Assembly: GCA_945285405.1 (NCBI GenBank)
Contig: CALYQJ010000001.1
Location: 1-64,000, forward strand
Direction: 5' to 3'
Source: an uncultured Lactobacillaceae bacterium
GTDB lineage: Bacteria; Bacillota; Bacilli; Lactobacillales; Lactobacillaceae
DNA length: 64,000 nucleotides
Below, one piece after another: positions 20,106 through 29,905 of the stretch. Positions within the stretch are counted from its first letter, which is position 1. Every line of letters begins with the position of its first letter. Position numbers and translations under genes: made by a program. The notes beneath the pieces are model-generated. The model did no database searches and was not told the origin of the DNA. It saw nothing but the letters and a program-made list of their open reading frames with translations.

Positions 20106-20469
20106 AGTTATTATTCTTTCTAGTTGACCTCATTTAATTTTACACTATCTTGTATGATTTTTTTACTTTTTAAATTTATTTAAAAATATAAACAACATTT
20201 TAAGATGTATGATTATATTTCAATTATAAAAAACATTTAATATTATATTATATTTTGCCTTATAATTAAAAGTTTTAAATTATACTATTATTTAAATATA
20301 TTATAAGTTAATGAATCATTTTAATACTATTTAAATTTATCATATTTTTACTGAAAATAGTTTTTATTATTTGCTTTTTGAATAGGAATTAGAATTTAAA
20401 ATTTTACTAAGAAGCGATTCATGTTATAATCAAGTTGAATTTTGATAAGTATTTAAATAGGGAGTAAAA
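20106..20469. other. gene-free AT-rich divergent region
   Basis: The stretch separates the reverse CAP/SLAP gene from forward uspA. It holds long A/T tracts and no ORF or structured RNA I can recognise. The uspA promoter (extended TG-T-TATAAT) lies at its right end and the CAP/SLAP promoter must lie at its left end. Confidence 0.5.
20422..20430 (+). promoter_or_regulatory. extended -10 promoter element of uspA
   Basis: TGTTATAAT forms an extended -10 box 40 bases before the uspA start. I see no convincing -35 hexamer, as expected for an extended -10 promoter. Confidence 0.55.
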
Positions 20470-20904
20470 ATGGATTATAAAAAGGTTATGGTTCCGTTAG
20501 ATGGGTCAGATAATTCGGAATTAGCTTTTAAACGTTCAATGGAATTTGTTCAGGAATTAGGTACATCGCTTTATTTGGTTCATGTTATTGATACAATGCC
20601 ATTGGTTGGAAATTATGGTGTTGTCTCAGGTGATCTTTTTTATGATCTAAGCGAAAGAGCACGAGAATATCTTGAGCAAATGAAATCGCAAGCAGAAAAA
20701 TGGGGAGCACAAGACGTGTCAATTCATGTACGTTTTGGCAATCCTAAAACTGTTATTGCTAAAGATTTTGTTAATGAATATCATATTGATCTTATTGTAA
20801 TTGGTTCTACAGGGCTTAATGCAGTTGAAAGAATTTTAGTCGGTTCTGTAGCGGAGTATGTTAATCGTCATGCACCAGTTGATGTAATGGTGATTAAAAA
20901 ATAA
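20470..20904 (+). CDS. universal stress protein UspA family
   Basis: The 144-residue protein is a single Usp domain. MVPLDGSDNSELA at the start provides the nucleotide-site aspartate, and the C-terminal loop VIGSTGLNAVERILVGSVAEYVNRHAPVDVMVIK matches the ATP-binding G-2x-G-9x-G(S/T) pattern (GSTGLN...GSVAEY). It is probably an ATP-binding stress protein in the cytosol. The start ATG follows GGGAG. It is followed after 39 bases by an Ogt-like gene on the same strand, so the two may be cotranscribed. Confidence 0.93.
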   Translation: MDYKKVMVPLDGSDNSELAFKRSMEFVQELGTSLYLVHVIDTMPLVGNYGVVSGDLFYDLSERAREYLEQMKSQAEKWGAQDVSIHVRFGNPKTVIAKDFVNEYHIDLIVIGSTGLNAVERILVGSVAEYVNRHAPVDVMVIKK

Positions 20905-20943
20905 TAAATATCTCTGATAAGAACTAGGGTAATAGGGATAAAA

Positions 20944-21423
20944 GTGGAACTTCAATTAAATTACTTTTATTTTTTAGAAAGAACTTTTTATTATCTTAGT
21001 GATGAACAGGGATTAGTTTATATTGGAATTATGAACCAATTATCTCAGGACCGAAAGCGATATTTTAGAGGCTTTTCGATAAATTTTTCGAATAAAAAAG
21101 AATATTTTCAATACTTTAAAGCTTACTTTAATCATGAAAATATTCTTCACATACCGCAACATTTCTTTTATGGCACACTACGGCAAAGACAAATTTGGCA
21201 ATCACTATCAATGATACCGTGGGGTAAAACCGTTTCGTATCAAACCTTAGCAAAAAAAGCTAAACAGGGAAATGCAGTTAGAGCTGTAGCTCATGCAGTA
21301 GCTCAAAATCCGCTGTTATTGTTACGACCTTGCCATCGTGTAATTTTAAAAAATGGTAATGTTGGACAATATCGCTGTGGAGTTAATTTTAAACACCAAC
21401 TATTAACTTTTGAATCAAATTAA
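20944..21423 (+). CDS. ogt: methylated-DNA--protein-cysteine methyltransferase
   Basis: It repairs O6-methylguanine by moving the methyl group to its own cysteine. The 159-residue protein has a poorly conserved N-terminal domain and a C-terminal DNA-binding domain with IPWGKTVSYQTLA (91-103), RAVAHAVAQNP (helix-turn-helix recognition region) and the active site RPCHRVI with Cys130. It starts with GTG at 20944. The stop overlaps the convergent pepF stop by four bases, with no obvious terminator between them. Confidence 0.9.
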   Translation: MELQLNYFYFLERTFYYLSDEQGLVYIGIMNQLSQDRKRYFRGFSINFSNKKEYFQYFKAYFNHENILHIPQHFFYGTLRQRQIWQSLSMIPWGKTVSYQTLAKKAKQGNAVRAVAHAVAQNPLLLLRPCHRVILKNGNVGQYRCGVNFKHQLLTFESN

Positions 21424-23213
21424 CTTAGAAGTGATTCTAGCTCATTTAATCTTTGCTCAAAAACAGCGAAACATTGATTTAGATAATCAGTTTTAGTCAT
21501 ATCAACTCCAGCAGCTTTCATTGTATCGATAGGATAATTTGAATTACCGCTCTTTAAGAAATTAAGATAGCGATTTATTGCATGGTCTTTTTTATTATAT
21601 ATTCCTGTTGCTAAGGTTGTTGCAGCAGCAAAACCCGTAGCATATTGATAAACGTAATAATCATAGTAAAAGTGAGGAATTCTTGACCATTCTAGTGAAA
21701 TTTCAGGATCACTAATTACTGAAGGTCCATAATATTTGGCGTTAAGTTCACCATAGTATTTAGAAATTTCATAGGCAGTAATTGGAGTACCGTTTTGTTC
21801 AGAAATATGTAAATAATGTTCGAATTCTGCAAATTGAGTTTGTCGATAGAGAGTACCTTTGACGGTATCCAGATAATGATTAAGAATATATGCTCGTAAT
21901 TGTGGATCATCACTTTTAGCTAAAAAGTCATCTGTAAGAATATTTTCATTTGTAGTTGAAGCAATTTCAGCTACGAAAATCGGATAGTCTCCGTAAACAT
22001 ATTCTTGATTATGGCGAGTAAACCAACTATGAACACTATGTCCTGTTTCATGAATTAGGGTAAATACATCATCAAGTGTATTTTGATAATTCAAAAGAAT
22101 AAATGGATTTGTATCATATGATCCTCCTGAATAACCGCCAGATCGTTTACCTTTAGTTTCATAAACATCAATCATTCGCTCTTGATAAATATGATCAACC
22201 ACTTCAAGATATTCTTCACCATAAACTGCAAGAGCTTCTCGTGCTCTTTTTTTTGCGGATTCAAAGTCATAAGTAACTGGAGGTTCATTTAAAAGTGGAA
22301 CATATAGATCATACATATGCATTTCCGATAAACCTAAGACTTTTTTTCGAAGTTCCATATAGCGATGTAATAATGGTAAATAATGATGAACGGTTTTAAT
22401 AAGGTTATCATAGACTATATCTGGAATACTATTAGCTGCAAGTGCAGCATTACGAGCATTAGGGTAGTGGTGAACTTTAGCTAGATAGTTATCTTCTTTG
22501 ATTTGACCTGCTAAAGTTTGAGCAAAGGTATTTTGATAGTTACCATAGGCTTGATATATCCCTTGAAAAGCTGCTTTTCGTACTCTTCGATCATAAGATT
22601 CAATATATGAATTATAAGAACCATTACTTAGCTGGACTTTTTTACCATCTTCATCAACAATTTCTGGGAATACTAAATCAGAATTACTCAAAACTGAGAA
22701 GGTTTCTGCAGAAGAATTAAAAACATCTTGAGCTTGGGAAATTAAACTTTCCTCGGTTTCACTTAAAACATGTCCTCGTTTTTGAGAAATAAAATCTAGA
22801 TAATGACGATAAATTTGCTTATCAGGTTGCTCTTTTAAAAATGATTCAATTGTTTCTGGTGCCATTTTTAAAATTTCTGGTTCGATAAAAGCTAAGTCAC
22901 TTTCAACCTCAGAAGCCAAACGATTAACTCGAGCATTATAAGCTTGATATTTAGCATTACTAATATCCAAATCATTATTTAAAGATGCATAGACGTAAAC
23001 TTTTTCTAAGAGGCGAAAGGCCTTAAGACCAGCTGTAATTGCTCCAAAAAAGTCTTTTGAGTTTTTAGCCATTTGACCTTGATATTTTTTTGCTTCTTGA
23101 CAAAGCTCTTTTACTTTCTTAAAACTGTTTTCGAAATCGTTATCATTTTGAAAAATTGTAGTTAAATCCCAAGTGTATTTTGGGGGAATTTTTTTTCTAT
23201 CCTTTTGAGTCAT
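21420..23213 (-). CDS. pepF: oligoendopeptidase F
   Basis: This M3B metallopeptidase cuts medium-length peptides in the cytosol. The 597-residue length is typical. The zinc motif HETGH lies at 388-392, followed by SVHSWF, and the downstream glutamate falls in FVAEIASTTNE near 412-422. The start ATG follows AAGGAG. It is the first of two M3B enzymes in this window; the other, at 56139, is a more distant relative. Assignment is firm. Confidence 0.95.
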   Translation of the reverse strand: MTQKDRKKIPPKYTWDLTTIFQNDNDFENSFKKVKELCQEAKKYQGQMAKNSKDFFGAITAGLKAFRLLEKVYVYASLNNDLDISNAKYQAYNARVNRLASEVESDLAFIEPEILKMAPETIESFLKEQPDKQIYRHYLDFISQKRGHVLSETEESLISQAQDVFNSSAETFSVLSNSDLVFPEIVDEDGKKVQLSNGSYNSYIESYDRRVRKAAFQGIYQAYGNYQNTFAQTLAGQIKEDNYLAKVHHYPNARNAALAANSIPDIVYDNLIKTVHHYLPLLHRYMELRKKVLGLSEMHMYDLYVPLLNEPPVTYDFESAKKRAREALAVYGEEYLEVVDHIYQERMIDVYETKGKRSGGYSGGSYDTNPFILLNYQNTLDDVFTLIHETGHSVHSWFTRHNQEYVYGDYPIFVAEIASTTNENILTDDFLAKSDDPQLRAYILNHYLDTVKGTLYRQTQFAEFEHYLHISEQNGTPITAYEISKYYGELNAKYYGPSVISDPEISLEWSRIPHFYYDYYVYQYATGFAAATTLATGIYNKKDHAINRYLNFLKSGNSNYPIDTMKAAGVDMTKTDYLNQCFAVFEQRLNELESLLS

Positions 23214-23829
23214 TTTGTTCTCCTTTTATTGCTTTAAGAATAGTATAAGTGAATTTAGATTTATCACAATATGAAGTTGTATAAAATATTTGTACTTAAA
23301 TACATGTTTTATTGTTGAATTTAAAAATATATATTTCACTTTAAATTGCCATTTTAGCTATATTTTAAAAAATGAGATAAATATTAATTAATTTTATTCA
23401 TTTACAATTATGTGCTTCTAATTAATGTCATTCATTTTCAGGGAATTTAAGAGAGATCAGATTACGAGTTTTAATATTCTTATTAGTTATAATTAAGAAC
23501 AATAATGATTGATTTAATAACTAGCTTTTTAAATTATTCAAAATAATATCTTTATAAGTTTACAGTATGAAGCCATTTTTAAGCTTATTTACTACAGAAA
23601 GCATTTAATGTTTAAGAAACTGTTAGCTTTATTTATGTGAAAGATTTACAATAGGTAGTAAGGATACGAATAAAGTAATTGATTAATATATTTGCTTAAT
23701 TTCATTTGAAAATAAAACTAGGCTTTGATAGTAATTGGCTCATTATTCAAGAATAGATTATATTTGCCAAAAAGGTTGAACAGTTGAAATGAAGATAATA
23801 ATTTTTAAGCAAGTAAATTGGAGTATAAA
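23214..23829. other. long gene-free region upstream of the Mga-like regulator
   Basis: About 600 bases without a credible ORF. The left end must carry the reverse pepF promoter and the right end the promoter of the regulator. I see no tRNA, riboswitch or terminator. The composition is AT-rich without clear repeats. Such a long upstream region would leave room for autoregulatory binding sites, but I cannot point to one. Confidence 0.4.
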
Positions 23830-25380
23830 ATGATTTTTGAAAATCTTTTTTTAGAAAAATCTGACCTAATGCGTTTACGGTTATATCGGGATGTTCTATT
23901 AATTCAAAGTCCGACGTTTCGGGTAACCGATTTAGCAAAGGTATATGGCAATAATTATCAGCAAACTTATAATAATTTTCAAAGTTTGTTAAAAAATTTG
24001 AGTAATTTTTATCAAGTCCCGATTACGACTTTTTTCGATGGAACTGTAATTTTCCGAAATAGGTTTACCAAGCCACTTACAGAATATCGTAATTTTCTTA
24101 TTACTAATACACTTACTTTTAAGTATATTGATACAATTTTTCAGGGCAAGCAACGCCAATTAAGTGATTTTTTAAATACATATTTGATTTCGCGTTCAAC
24201 TTTATCTCGAAAAATTTCGTCATTCCATGATTATATTAAAAATTTTGGAATTAATATTTCTTTTATTGAAATGAAATTTGTCGGTGACGAAAAGAAAATT
24301 AGGGAATTTATTTTTACTTTTTACTATGCTCTTTTTACGGGTGCAACATGGCCTTTTGCTAATATTAGTTTTTCTGAAGCACATTCAGTATTAAAATTTA
24401 TTAATCAGCATGGTTTTAAATATTACTACCGTAATAAAGTGGATGAATATCAAGCAATATTGCGAACAGCAATAGCTTTGCAGAGAATTCAAGAAGGGTA
24501 CCCAATTTCACGAGCTAGCCGTCTAGACTTATTAATTAATCATAACCAGCTTTTTAGTAAGAAAAATGCTCAATCTTTAGCAATATACCAATTGTCGGAT
24601 ACATATTCTTTTAATGAAATTGAGGATTTATTTTTTAGTTTTAGTCGAACAATATCTCCATTTAAAACCGCAGACTCTAATGATCATGCCCTTTTAGTTA
24701 ATTTTAAAACGGATAATTCTTTATTATGGCAATTTATTTTAAAATATTTAGAAACTATAGCAAATGATTATTCTAAACAGTTATCATCAGAAATATTAAG
24801 CGATGAAGTTTTATTAGCTAATCTTGTTCGGATTTTTTATTCCTACTATGTATTTATGGGAAATTTTCCTACAATATCACATTTTTACCAAGGACAAGAT
24901 TATTTTAAAGGTAAAGATTTAGTTAATTTGACGATTCAATTTATTCAAAACTATGCTTATCAATATGAATTACAGGATATAGTTACTAGTAGTCGGATGA
25001 TTAGTAATGACGTTTTTGAATTATTACTTCCAGTAGTAGATAAAATTGTGACAGACGATACGATCCAGGTTAAATTACTTTTGGAAAAAGATATTAGGTC
25101 TAGTCGAGAATTAACTACATTTTTGAGTGATATAAAAGGAGTTCATATACTTGATAATCAGGCAGACCTAAACTTAGCTGATATTATTGTAACTCCATTG
25201 GGTTATTTAGATAATTTGCCCAATTTAATTATTCCTGAAAAAGTAAATGTTATTTTTTGGAATAGTGAAACTAATGAAAATGAATTTTATCGAATCTATC
25301 GTGAAATTAAACTTTACCATTTGTCTAAAATTAAAAAACAAAATTTAAAATCTAGAGGGATAAATCAACATTTGGCTTAA
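23830..25380 (+). CDS. Mga-family helix-turn-helix transcriptional regulator
   Basis: I place the start at the ATG at 23830. GGAG at 23820-23823 is then the ribosome site, whereas the in-frame TTG at 23818 would consume it. This gives 516 residues. The N-terminal part resembles Mga/AtxA regulators: a winged helix near 30-75 (TFRVTDLAKVYGNNYQQTYNNFQSL) and a second helix-turn-helix near 115-160 (ISRSTLSRKISSF). The rest is mixed helical, with central PRD-like histidine-poor segments and an EIIB-like end (about 430-510). It stands alone, with a 600-base upstream region and a terminator behind. Its target genes cannot be deduced. Confidence 0.75.
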   Translation: MIFENLFLEKSDLMRLRLYRDVLLIQSPTFRVTDLAKVYGNNYQQTYNNFQSLLKNLSNFYQVPITTFFDGTVIFRNRFTKPLTEYRNFLITNTLTFKYIDTIFQGKQRQLSDFLNTYLISRSTLSRKISSFHDYIKNFGINISFIEMKFVGDEKKIREFIFTFYYALFTGATWPFANISFSEAHSVLKFINQHGFKYYYRNKVDEYQAILRTAIALQRIQEGYPISRASRLDLLINHNQLFSKKNAQSLAIYQLSDTYSFNEIEDLFFSFSRTISPFKTADSNDHALLVNFKTDNSLLWQFILKYLETIANDYSKQLSSEILSDEVLLANLVRIFYSYYVFMGNFPTISHFYQGQDYFKGKDLVNLTIQFIQNYAYQYELQDIVTSSRMISNDVFELLLPVVDKIVTDDTIQVKLLLEKDIRSSRELTTFLSDIKGVHILDNQADLNLADIIVTPLGYLDNLPNLIIPEKVNVIFWNSETNENEFYRIYREIKLYHLSKIKKQNLKSRGINQHLA

Positions 25381-25393
25381 AATTCGAAAAATT

Positions 25394-25436
25394 AAAAAAG
25401 TTCAAGTTAATGAGTAATTAACCTGAACTTTTTTTA
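25394..25436. terminator. intrinsic terminator between convergent genes
   Basis: AAAAAAGTTCA-GTTAAT and AATTAAC-TGAACTTTTTT form a long stem with one bulge around GAGT. It can serve the Mga-like gene and reverse deoD. Confidence 0.88.
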
Positions 25437-25452
25437 ATTTTTATAAATATCT

Positions 25453-26160
25453 TTAAGATGTTGCAACTTCCAAAGCTAATTTAATCATTTGATCTAAGTT
25501 ACGTTCTCGTTGAACTGCTGAAATTTCTTCACCAGTTAATAAAGAGTTACTGATAGTCATAATTCCTAAAGCTTTTACCTGGTATTTTGCAGCTAAAGTA
25601 TAGAGAGCTGCAGTTTCCATTTCTACTGCAGTGATGCCATATTGTGCGGCAAGACGGTGAATATAATCACTATCATCATAAAAGCAATCTTCACTTAAAA
25701 CATTACCTACTTGAGCTGGTAGTGCATGCTCGCAAGCAAATGTATAAGCTTGTGAAAGTAATTTAAAATTAGCTGGTGGTAAATAGGTTATAGCTCCAGC
25801 AAAATATTGTTCTTTAAGTGCCGCTGTAGTTCCGGCCGCTTGAGTTAATAATAGATCATTAACGTGTAGTTTTGGACTAATACTTCCAGCTGTACCAATT
25901 CGAATTAATTGTTTAGCATGGTAACCTTTTATTAGTTCATTAATATAAATACTAATTGATGGAATACCCATTCCTGTAGCTTGGACAGAAACACGTTTCC
26001 CGTGATAGTTACCAGTATATCCTAAAGCTCCACGAATTTCGTTATAAAGGATCGGATTGCTGAGATATTTCTCGGCAACGTATTTTGCCCGTAAAGGATC
26101 ACCTGGTAATAAAACTGTATCGGCAATTTCGCCTGATTTTGCTGCAATATGAGTGGTCAT
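25453..26160 (-). CDS. deoD: purine-nucleoside phosphorylase, DeoD type
   Basis: It splits purine nucleosides with phosphate to the free base and ribose 1-phosphate. The 235-residue hexameric-type enzyme shows TVLLPGDPLRAKYVAE near 16-31, RGALGYTGNYHGKRVSVQATGMGIPS near 43-68, RIGTAGSI near 86-93, and the C-terminal VEMETAALYTLA near 178-189. The start codon overlaps the last base of upstream lepB, so the two are read as one reverse-strand operon, although their functions are unrelated. Confidence 0.95.
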   Translation of the reverse strand: MTTHIAAKSGEIADTVLLPGDPLRAKYVAEKYLSNPILYNEIRGALGYTGNYHGKRVSVQATGMGIPSISIYINELIKGYHAKQLIRIGTAGSISPKLHVNDLLLTQAAGTTAALKEQYFAGAITYLPPANFKLLSQAYTFACEHALPAQVGNVLSEDCFYDDSDYIHRLAAQYGITAVEMETAALYTLAAKYQVKALGIMTISNSLLTGEEISAVQRERNLDQMIKLALEVATS

Positions 26161-26747
26161 TAAAAACCTCTAAATTTATTCAACGGCCAATAGCGTAAGA
26201 GTACTTTACCTGATAACGAATTGCGTTTGACAAAACCAAAGGAGCGTCCGTCATGAGAAATTGGCCGATTATCTCCCATTACTAGATATTCTCCCTTTGG
26301 TACTCGATCAACATTAAAGAGACTTTTCAAAGTAAAGTCATTAGTATATAAAGACTGACTTTGCCCATAAGTATTATTAAATTGTTCAAGCTTTTTTTGC
26401 TTGATTTCTTTAGTTAAGTAAGGTTGTTTTATTGGTTTGTCATTGATGTATAAAATATCATTTTTTGAGGCAACTTTATCACCGGGTAGACCAATTACTC
26501 TTTTAATATATAGAGTATCAACCTTATCTGGCGCTTTCAAGACAACTATGTCATTTCGTTTTACTTTAAAATTTTTAACGGAGAGTAATTTTTGTCCTTC
26601 ATATAAAGTGGGTTCCATTGAAGGCCCATTAACTATTTCGTTACCAAGAACATAAGTTAAAAGTAACTGAGAAATAATTAAAACAATTCCAAAAAGAACC
26701 ATTGTTTGAAAAAAATTAGTAAAATTATTTTTGGTTTTGGAGTTCAT
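26160..26747 (-). CDS. lepB: signal peptidase I
   Basis: It cleaves signal peptides from exported proteins at the outer face of the membrane. The 195-residue Gram-positive type has one N-terminal membrane helix (about 13-34). Catalytic Ser43 lies in NGPSMEPT and catalytic Lys82 in YIKRVIGLPGD, with MGDNRPISHDGRSFG near 157-171. Both catalytic residues are present. The ATG follows GAGGAT. It sits directly upstream of deoD with one shared base. Confidence 0.95.
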   Translation of the reverse strand: MNSKTKNNFTNFFQTMVLFGIVLIISQLLLTYVLGNEIVNGPSMEPTLYEGQKLLSVKNFKVKRNDIVVLKAPDKVDTLYIKRVIGLPGDKVASKNDILYINDKPIKQPYLTKEIKQKKLEQFNNTYGQSQSLYTNDFTLKSLFNVDRVPKGEYLVMGDNRPISHDGRSFGFVKRNSLSGKVLLRYWPLNKFRGF

Positions 26748-26985
26748 GAGATCCTCTTATCAAATTTCAGTTTTTATCTTTTATATTATACCCCGAAGTA
26801 CTTATTAGCGAATTCAGATTTTAAAATAACTTCAATAATTCACAAAAATTGTACTCTTTCTTAATTTATTAGGACAAATATATGAATTAATTTATTTTTA
26901 ATAAATTATCTCTTGTTAGTTTAAAAGATAGTATAGTTGAGATATTAAAAAGTTGATTAAAAAGAATTTTGAAGTAGAGGTTATC

Positions 26986-27876
26986 ATGTTAAAAATAAAG
27001 AATATTGATAAAAGTTTTGGTTCGCTTCAGGCTCTGAACAATGTCTCTTTTGAAGTTAAAGAAGGAGAAATTTTAGGATTAATTGGACAAAACGGGGCTG
27101 GTAAAACAACAACTTTTCGGATTATTTTGGGCTTATTGCAACCTGATCAGGGTATGGTGGAGTTTTCTGGAAGAAGGGTTAATTCACAAGTTTTAAATCA
27201 AATTGGATATTTGCCTGAAGAAAGAGGGCTTTTTCCAAGAATGAGAATTATGGATCAAATTATTTATTTAGCAGAATTGAAGGGTCAATCTCGAGCTGTG
27301 ACTAAGGCTAAAATTGATGAATATTTTGAACGTTTTGAAATTAAAGGTAAAAAAACAGATAAATTAAAAAATTTGTCAAAAGGCAATCAACAAAAAGTCC
27401 AATTAATTGTCACTTTAATTCATGATCCTAAGTATTTGATTTTTGATGAACCTTTTTCTGGATTGGATCCAGTAAATGCTCAAATTTTTAAAGAAGCGAT
27501 TTTAGCTGAAAAAGCTAAAGGAAAATGCATTATTTTTTCTAGTCATAATATGGATAATGTTGAAGAATTAAGTGATAATTTGATTATGTTAAAGTCTGGA
27601 AAAGAAGTGTTATCTGGATCAGTTTCAGATATTCGTAATGTTTACGGCCGAGTTAAAGTCTTTTTAGAATCCTCATTAACTAGTAGCGACTTAGGTAAAA
27701 TTTCTGGAATCAAGGATATCAAAGAAAAATCAGGTCGTTATGAATTAACTTTAAAAGATCCAAGTATTGGTCCTAAGATTTTAAAACAAGTAGAAAAAAC
27801 AGGTGATTTTCTAGAATTTTCCCAACAACCGTTAACTCTTGATGAAATTTTTAAAATGAAAGTGCGAGAAAAATAA
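26986..27876 (+). CDS. ABC transporter ATP-binding protein, NatA-like
   Basis: I choose the ATG at 26986, behind AGAGG, over the upstream TTG at 26953; the protein is then 296 residues. It starts MLKIKNIDKSFG and has Walker A GQNGAGKTTT, the signature LSKGNQQKVQLI, Walker B YLIFDEPFSGLDP and the H-loop SSHN. The C-terminal extension (about 215-296) is typical of the NatA/CcmA export class. Its stop overlaps the permease start as TAATG, so the pair is translationally coupled. It resembles the sodium-extrusion pair NatAB, but the substrate is not proven. Confidence 0.88.
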   Translation: MLKIKNIDKSFGSLQALNNVSFEVKEGEILGLIGQNGAGKTTTFRIILGLLQPDQGMVEFSGRRVNSQVLNQIGYLPEERGLFPRMRIMDQIIYLAELKGQSRAVTKAKIDEYFERFEIKGKKTDKLKNLSKGNQQKVQLIVTLIHDPKYLIFDEPFSGLDPVNAQIFKEAILAEKAKGKCIIFSSHNMDNVEELSDNLIMLKSGKEVLSGSVSDIRNVYGRVKVFLESSLTSSDLGKISGIKDIKEKSGRYELTLKDPSIGPKILKQVEKTGDFLEFSQQPLTLDEIFKMKVREK

Positions 27877-29132
27877 TGAATAAATTTAAGGTAGTTTTAA
27901 AAAAATCCTTTTTGAATAATATCAAATCTCCAGCTTTTTGGACTTTATTAGTTATGCCTTTGGTTATGTTACTTTTTGGATATTTTATTTTTCAACAAGG
28001 CAATGATAATTCGCAATCAAAAATTGCGGTAATTTCATCACAACCAAAATTAGCAGAATCATTTAAAAAATTTGAACGTCCTGATATTCTGTATATTTCA
28101 AAATATTCAACTGAAAGTGCAGCAAAAAAAGCTTTAGTTAAACAAAAAATTGATGGATATTTAAAAATTACACCAGATAACAATCACTTGAAATTTACCC
28201 TTTGTAATACTAATCAAAGCAATGAAATTAATATTGAAGCGATTCAAATGGCTATAAATCAAATTAATTTAATACTTCAAACTGAATCCTTAAAACTTTC
28301 TCCATTAGCTATACAACAAATTACGACGACACCTAAACTTGATCAGAAAACCAGTATTGTTAGAAATAACCATTTAGTGACTCAAAATCAAAATAGGATA
28401 ATGACTAAGGCAACAATAGTAATGGGTATTTCTTTTCTGCTTTGTTTATTATTACTATGTTTTATGTCGCAAATAGCTACTATTATTGGGCGCGAAAAAG
28501 GAGAAAGAGTTATGGAAATTATTTTGTCCAGTACAGAGGCTAAATGGCATTTTTTAGGAGAAGTTGGTGGTATCTTTTTAACGATGTTGAGCGTAATTGC
28601 AGTTTATTTTTTATTTGCAATTGTTGTGGTTTTGAAATTTCATCAAAAAGTTTTTTTTAAAAACATGTTTCCTGGATTAACTTGGCAGCTTTTTCTTAGC
28701 CCAGAAATTATTTTTACTATTTTATTTGGATTGACTGGTGCTTTTCTTTATCTGGTTTTAGCAGCAACTTTAGGAGCATTAGTTAATAATGTTGAACAAG
28801 TTAGCCAAGCAATTATTCCTTTAATGATTCCAGCAATGATTTCTTACTTTTTGATGATAGGATCTTTTATTAAAATCACACCTTTCATAAGAATCTGTGC
28901 CTATATTCCGCTTTTTTCTAATTCATTAATGCCAACTATGTTAGTCATGGGAAAAGCATCTGAATTACAGGCAGTAATATCCTATTTAATTTGTTTGGGA
29001 TTCACGATTTTAATGTCATATTTTTCAATTGGAATGTATCGTTCTAATGTTTTGGTTTATTCTCAAAAAGGGATTTGGTCTGCTTTAAAATCAGCACTAA
29101 CTTTTCATAAAACGATTAAAGTACATAGTTAA
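27876..29132 (+). CDS. ABC-2 type permease, NatB-like
   Basis: The 418-residue protein is the membrane half of the preceding ABC pair. It has one N-terminal helix (about 20-40), an extracytoplasmic domain of about 140 residues, and then five to six helices grouped after residue 180. The ATIIGREKGERVMEIILSSTEA segment near 205-226 is a typical ABC-2 coupling-loop motif and resembles NatB. Likely substrates are Na+ or small toxic compounds, but this is inference. The ThrE-type genes start 11 bases later on the same strand. Confidence 0.85.
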   Translation: MNKFKVVLKKSFLNNIKSPAFWTLLVMPLVMLLFGYFIFQQGNDNSQSKIAVISSQPKLAESFKKFERPDILYISKYSTESAAKKALVKQKIDGYLKITPDNNHLKFTLCNTNQSNEINIEAIQMAINQINLILQTESLKLSPLAIQQITTTPKLDQKTSIVRNNHLVTQNQNRIMTKATIVMGISFLLCLLLLCFMSQIATIIGREKGERVMEIILSSTEAKWHFLGEVGGIFLTMLSVIAVYFLFAIVVVLKFHQKVFFKNMFPGLTWQLFLSPEIIFTILFGLTGAFLYLVLAATLGALVNNVEQVSQAIIPLMIPAMISYFLMIGSFIKITPFIRICAYIPLFSNSLMPTMLVMGKASELQAVISYLICLGFTILMSYFSIGMYRSNVLVYSQKGIWSALKSALTFHKTIKVHS

Positions 29133-29143
29133 TGTAGGGAAAA

Positions 29144-29905
29144 ATGTTAGAAAATAAATATGGTGAATTAACTAAAACCTTATTAAAAATTGGTCAGATA
29201 ATGATTGAAAGTGGAGCTGAAACATCAAGAGCTGAAGATACAATGAAGAGAATTGCTAAAAAAGCAGGTATTCGTAAATTAGATGTTTATACTACTTTAA
29301 CTGGAATTGTTATTGGGATAAATGAAGTTGATAGTACTGGTGTCGTTCAGATTTATAGGCGAGCGACTAATATGGAAAAGGTTGTAGCCATTAATGATTT
29401 ATCTCGTCAATTTACTGGAGGTAAAATTAATTTTGATCAACTTAAAGCTGGTGTCCAAAACGTAGATCATTATGTTCCAGATTTTCAATGGTGGCTCAAA
29501 GCAGCAGCTGCCTTTATTATTAGTGGTGGATTAATGATGTTATTTTCACCTTCAACAGCAAATTGGGAAGATTTTATTCCAGCAGGTTGTATTGGAACAA
29601 TTGGATTTTTAATTTCATTTTTTTTACATCGATTTTATCAAATGCAATTTATTAGTGATTTTGTTGCTTCTATGGTGATTGGTTTTTTGGCAGTAACCGC
29701 TTTAAAGTTACATTTGATTATTAGTTTTCAGGGAGTAATTATCGGTTCAGTAATGCCTTTAGTTCCAGGTATTATTATTATGAATGGTTTAAGAGATATG
29801 ATTTCAGGGCACTTATTAGCAGGGTTTGCCCGGAGTATAGAAGCAGTTTTAACCTTTGTATTTATTGGTGCCGGTGTTGGTTTGGTTTTGAGGTTTTTCG
29901 GCTAA
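29144..29905 (+). CDS. threonine/serine exporter family protein, YjjP-like subunit
   Basis: The 253-residue protein carries the DUF1212/ThrE N-terminal pattern: a cytosolic start (GQIMIESGAETSRAEDTM near 17-34, TLTGIVIGI near 49-57) followed by about five membrane helices after residue 118. The next gene encodes the small second subunit, overlapping by one base. Together they correspond to the two halves of the ThrE exporter (YjjP plus YjjB). Export of threonine, serine or dicarboxylates such as succinate is known for relatives; the substrate here is open. Confidence 0.85.
   Translation: MLENKYGELTKTLLKIGQIMIESGAETSRAEDTMKRIAKKAGIRKLDVYTTLTGIVIGINEVDSTGVVQIYRRATNMEKVVAINDLSRQFTGGKINFDQLKAGVQNVDHYVPDFQWWLKAAAAFIISGGLMMLFSPSTANWEDFIPAGCIGTIGFLISFFLHRFYQMQFISDFVASMVIGFLAVTALKLHLIISFQGVIIGSVMPLVPGIIIMNGLRDMISGHLLAGFARSIEAVLTFVFIGAGVGLVLRFFG

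Noticed and set aside
20106..20469. Possible RNA element upstream of uspA, as in the Lacto-usp motif
   Set aside because: The stretch is almost pure A and T with no GC-rich helix or terminator. No RNA is supported.
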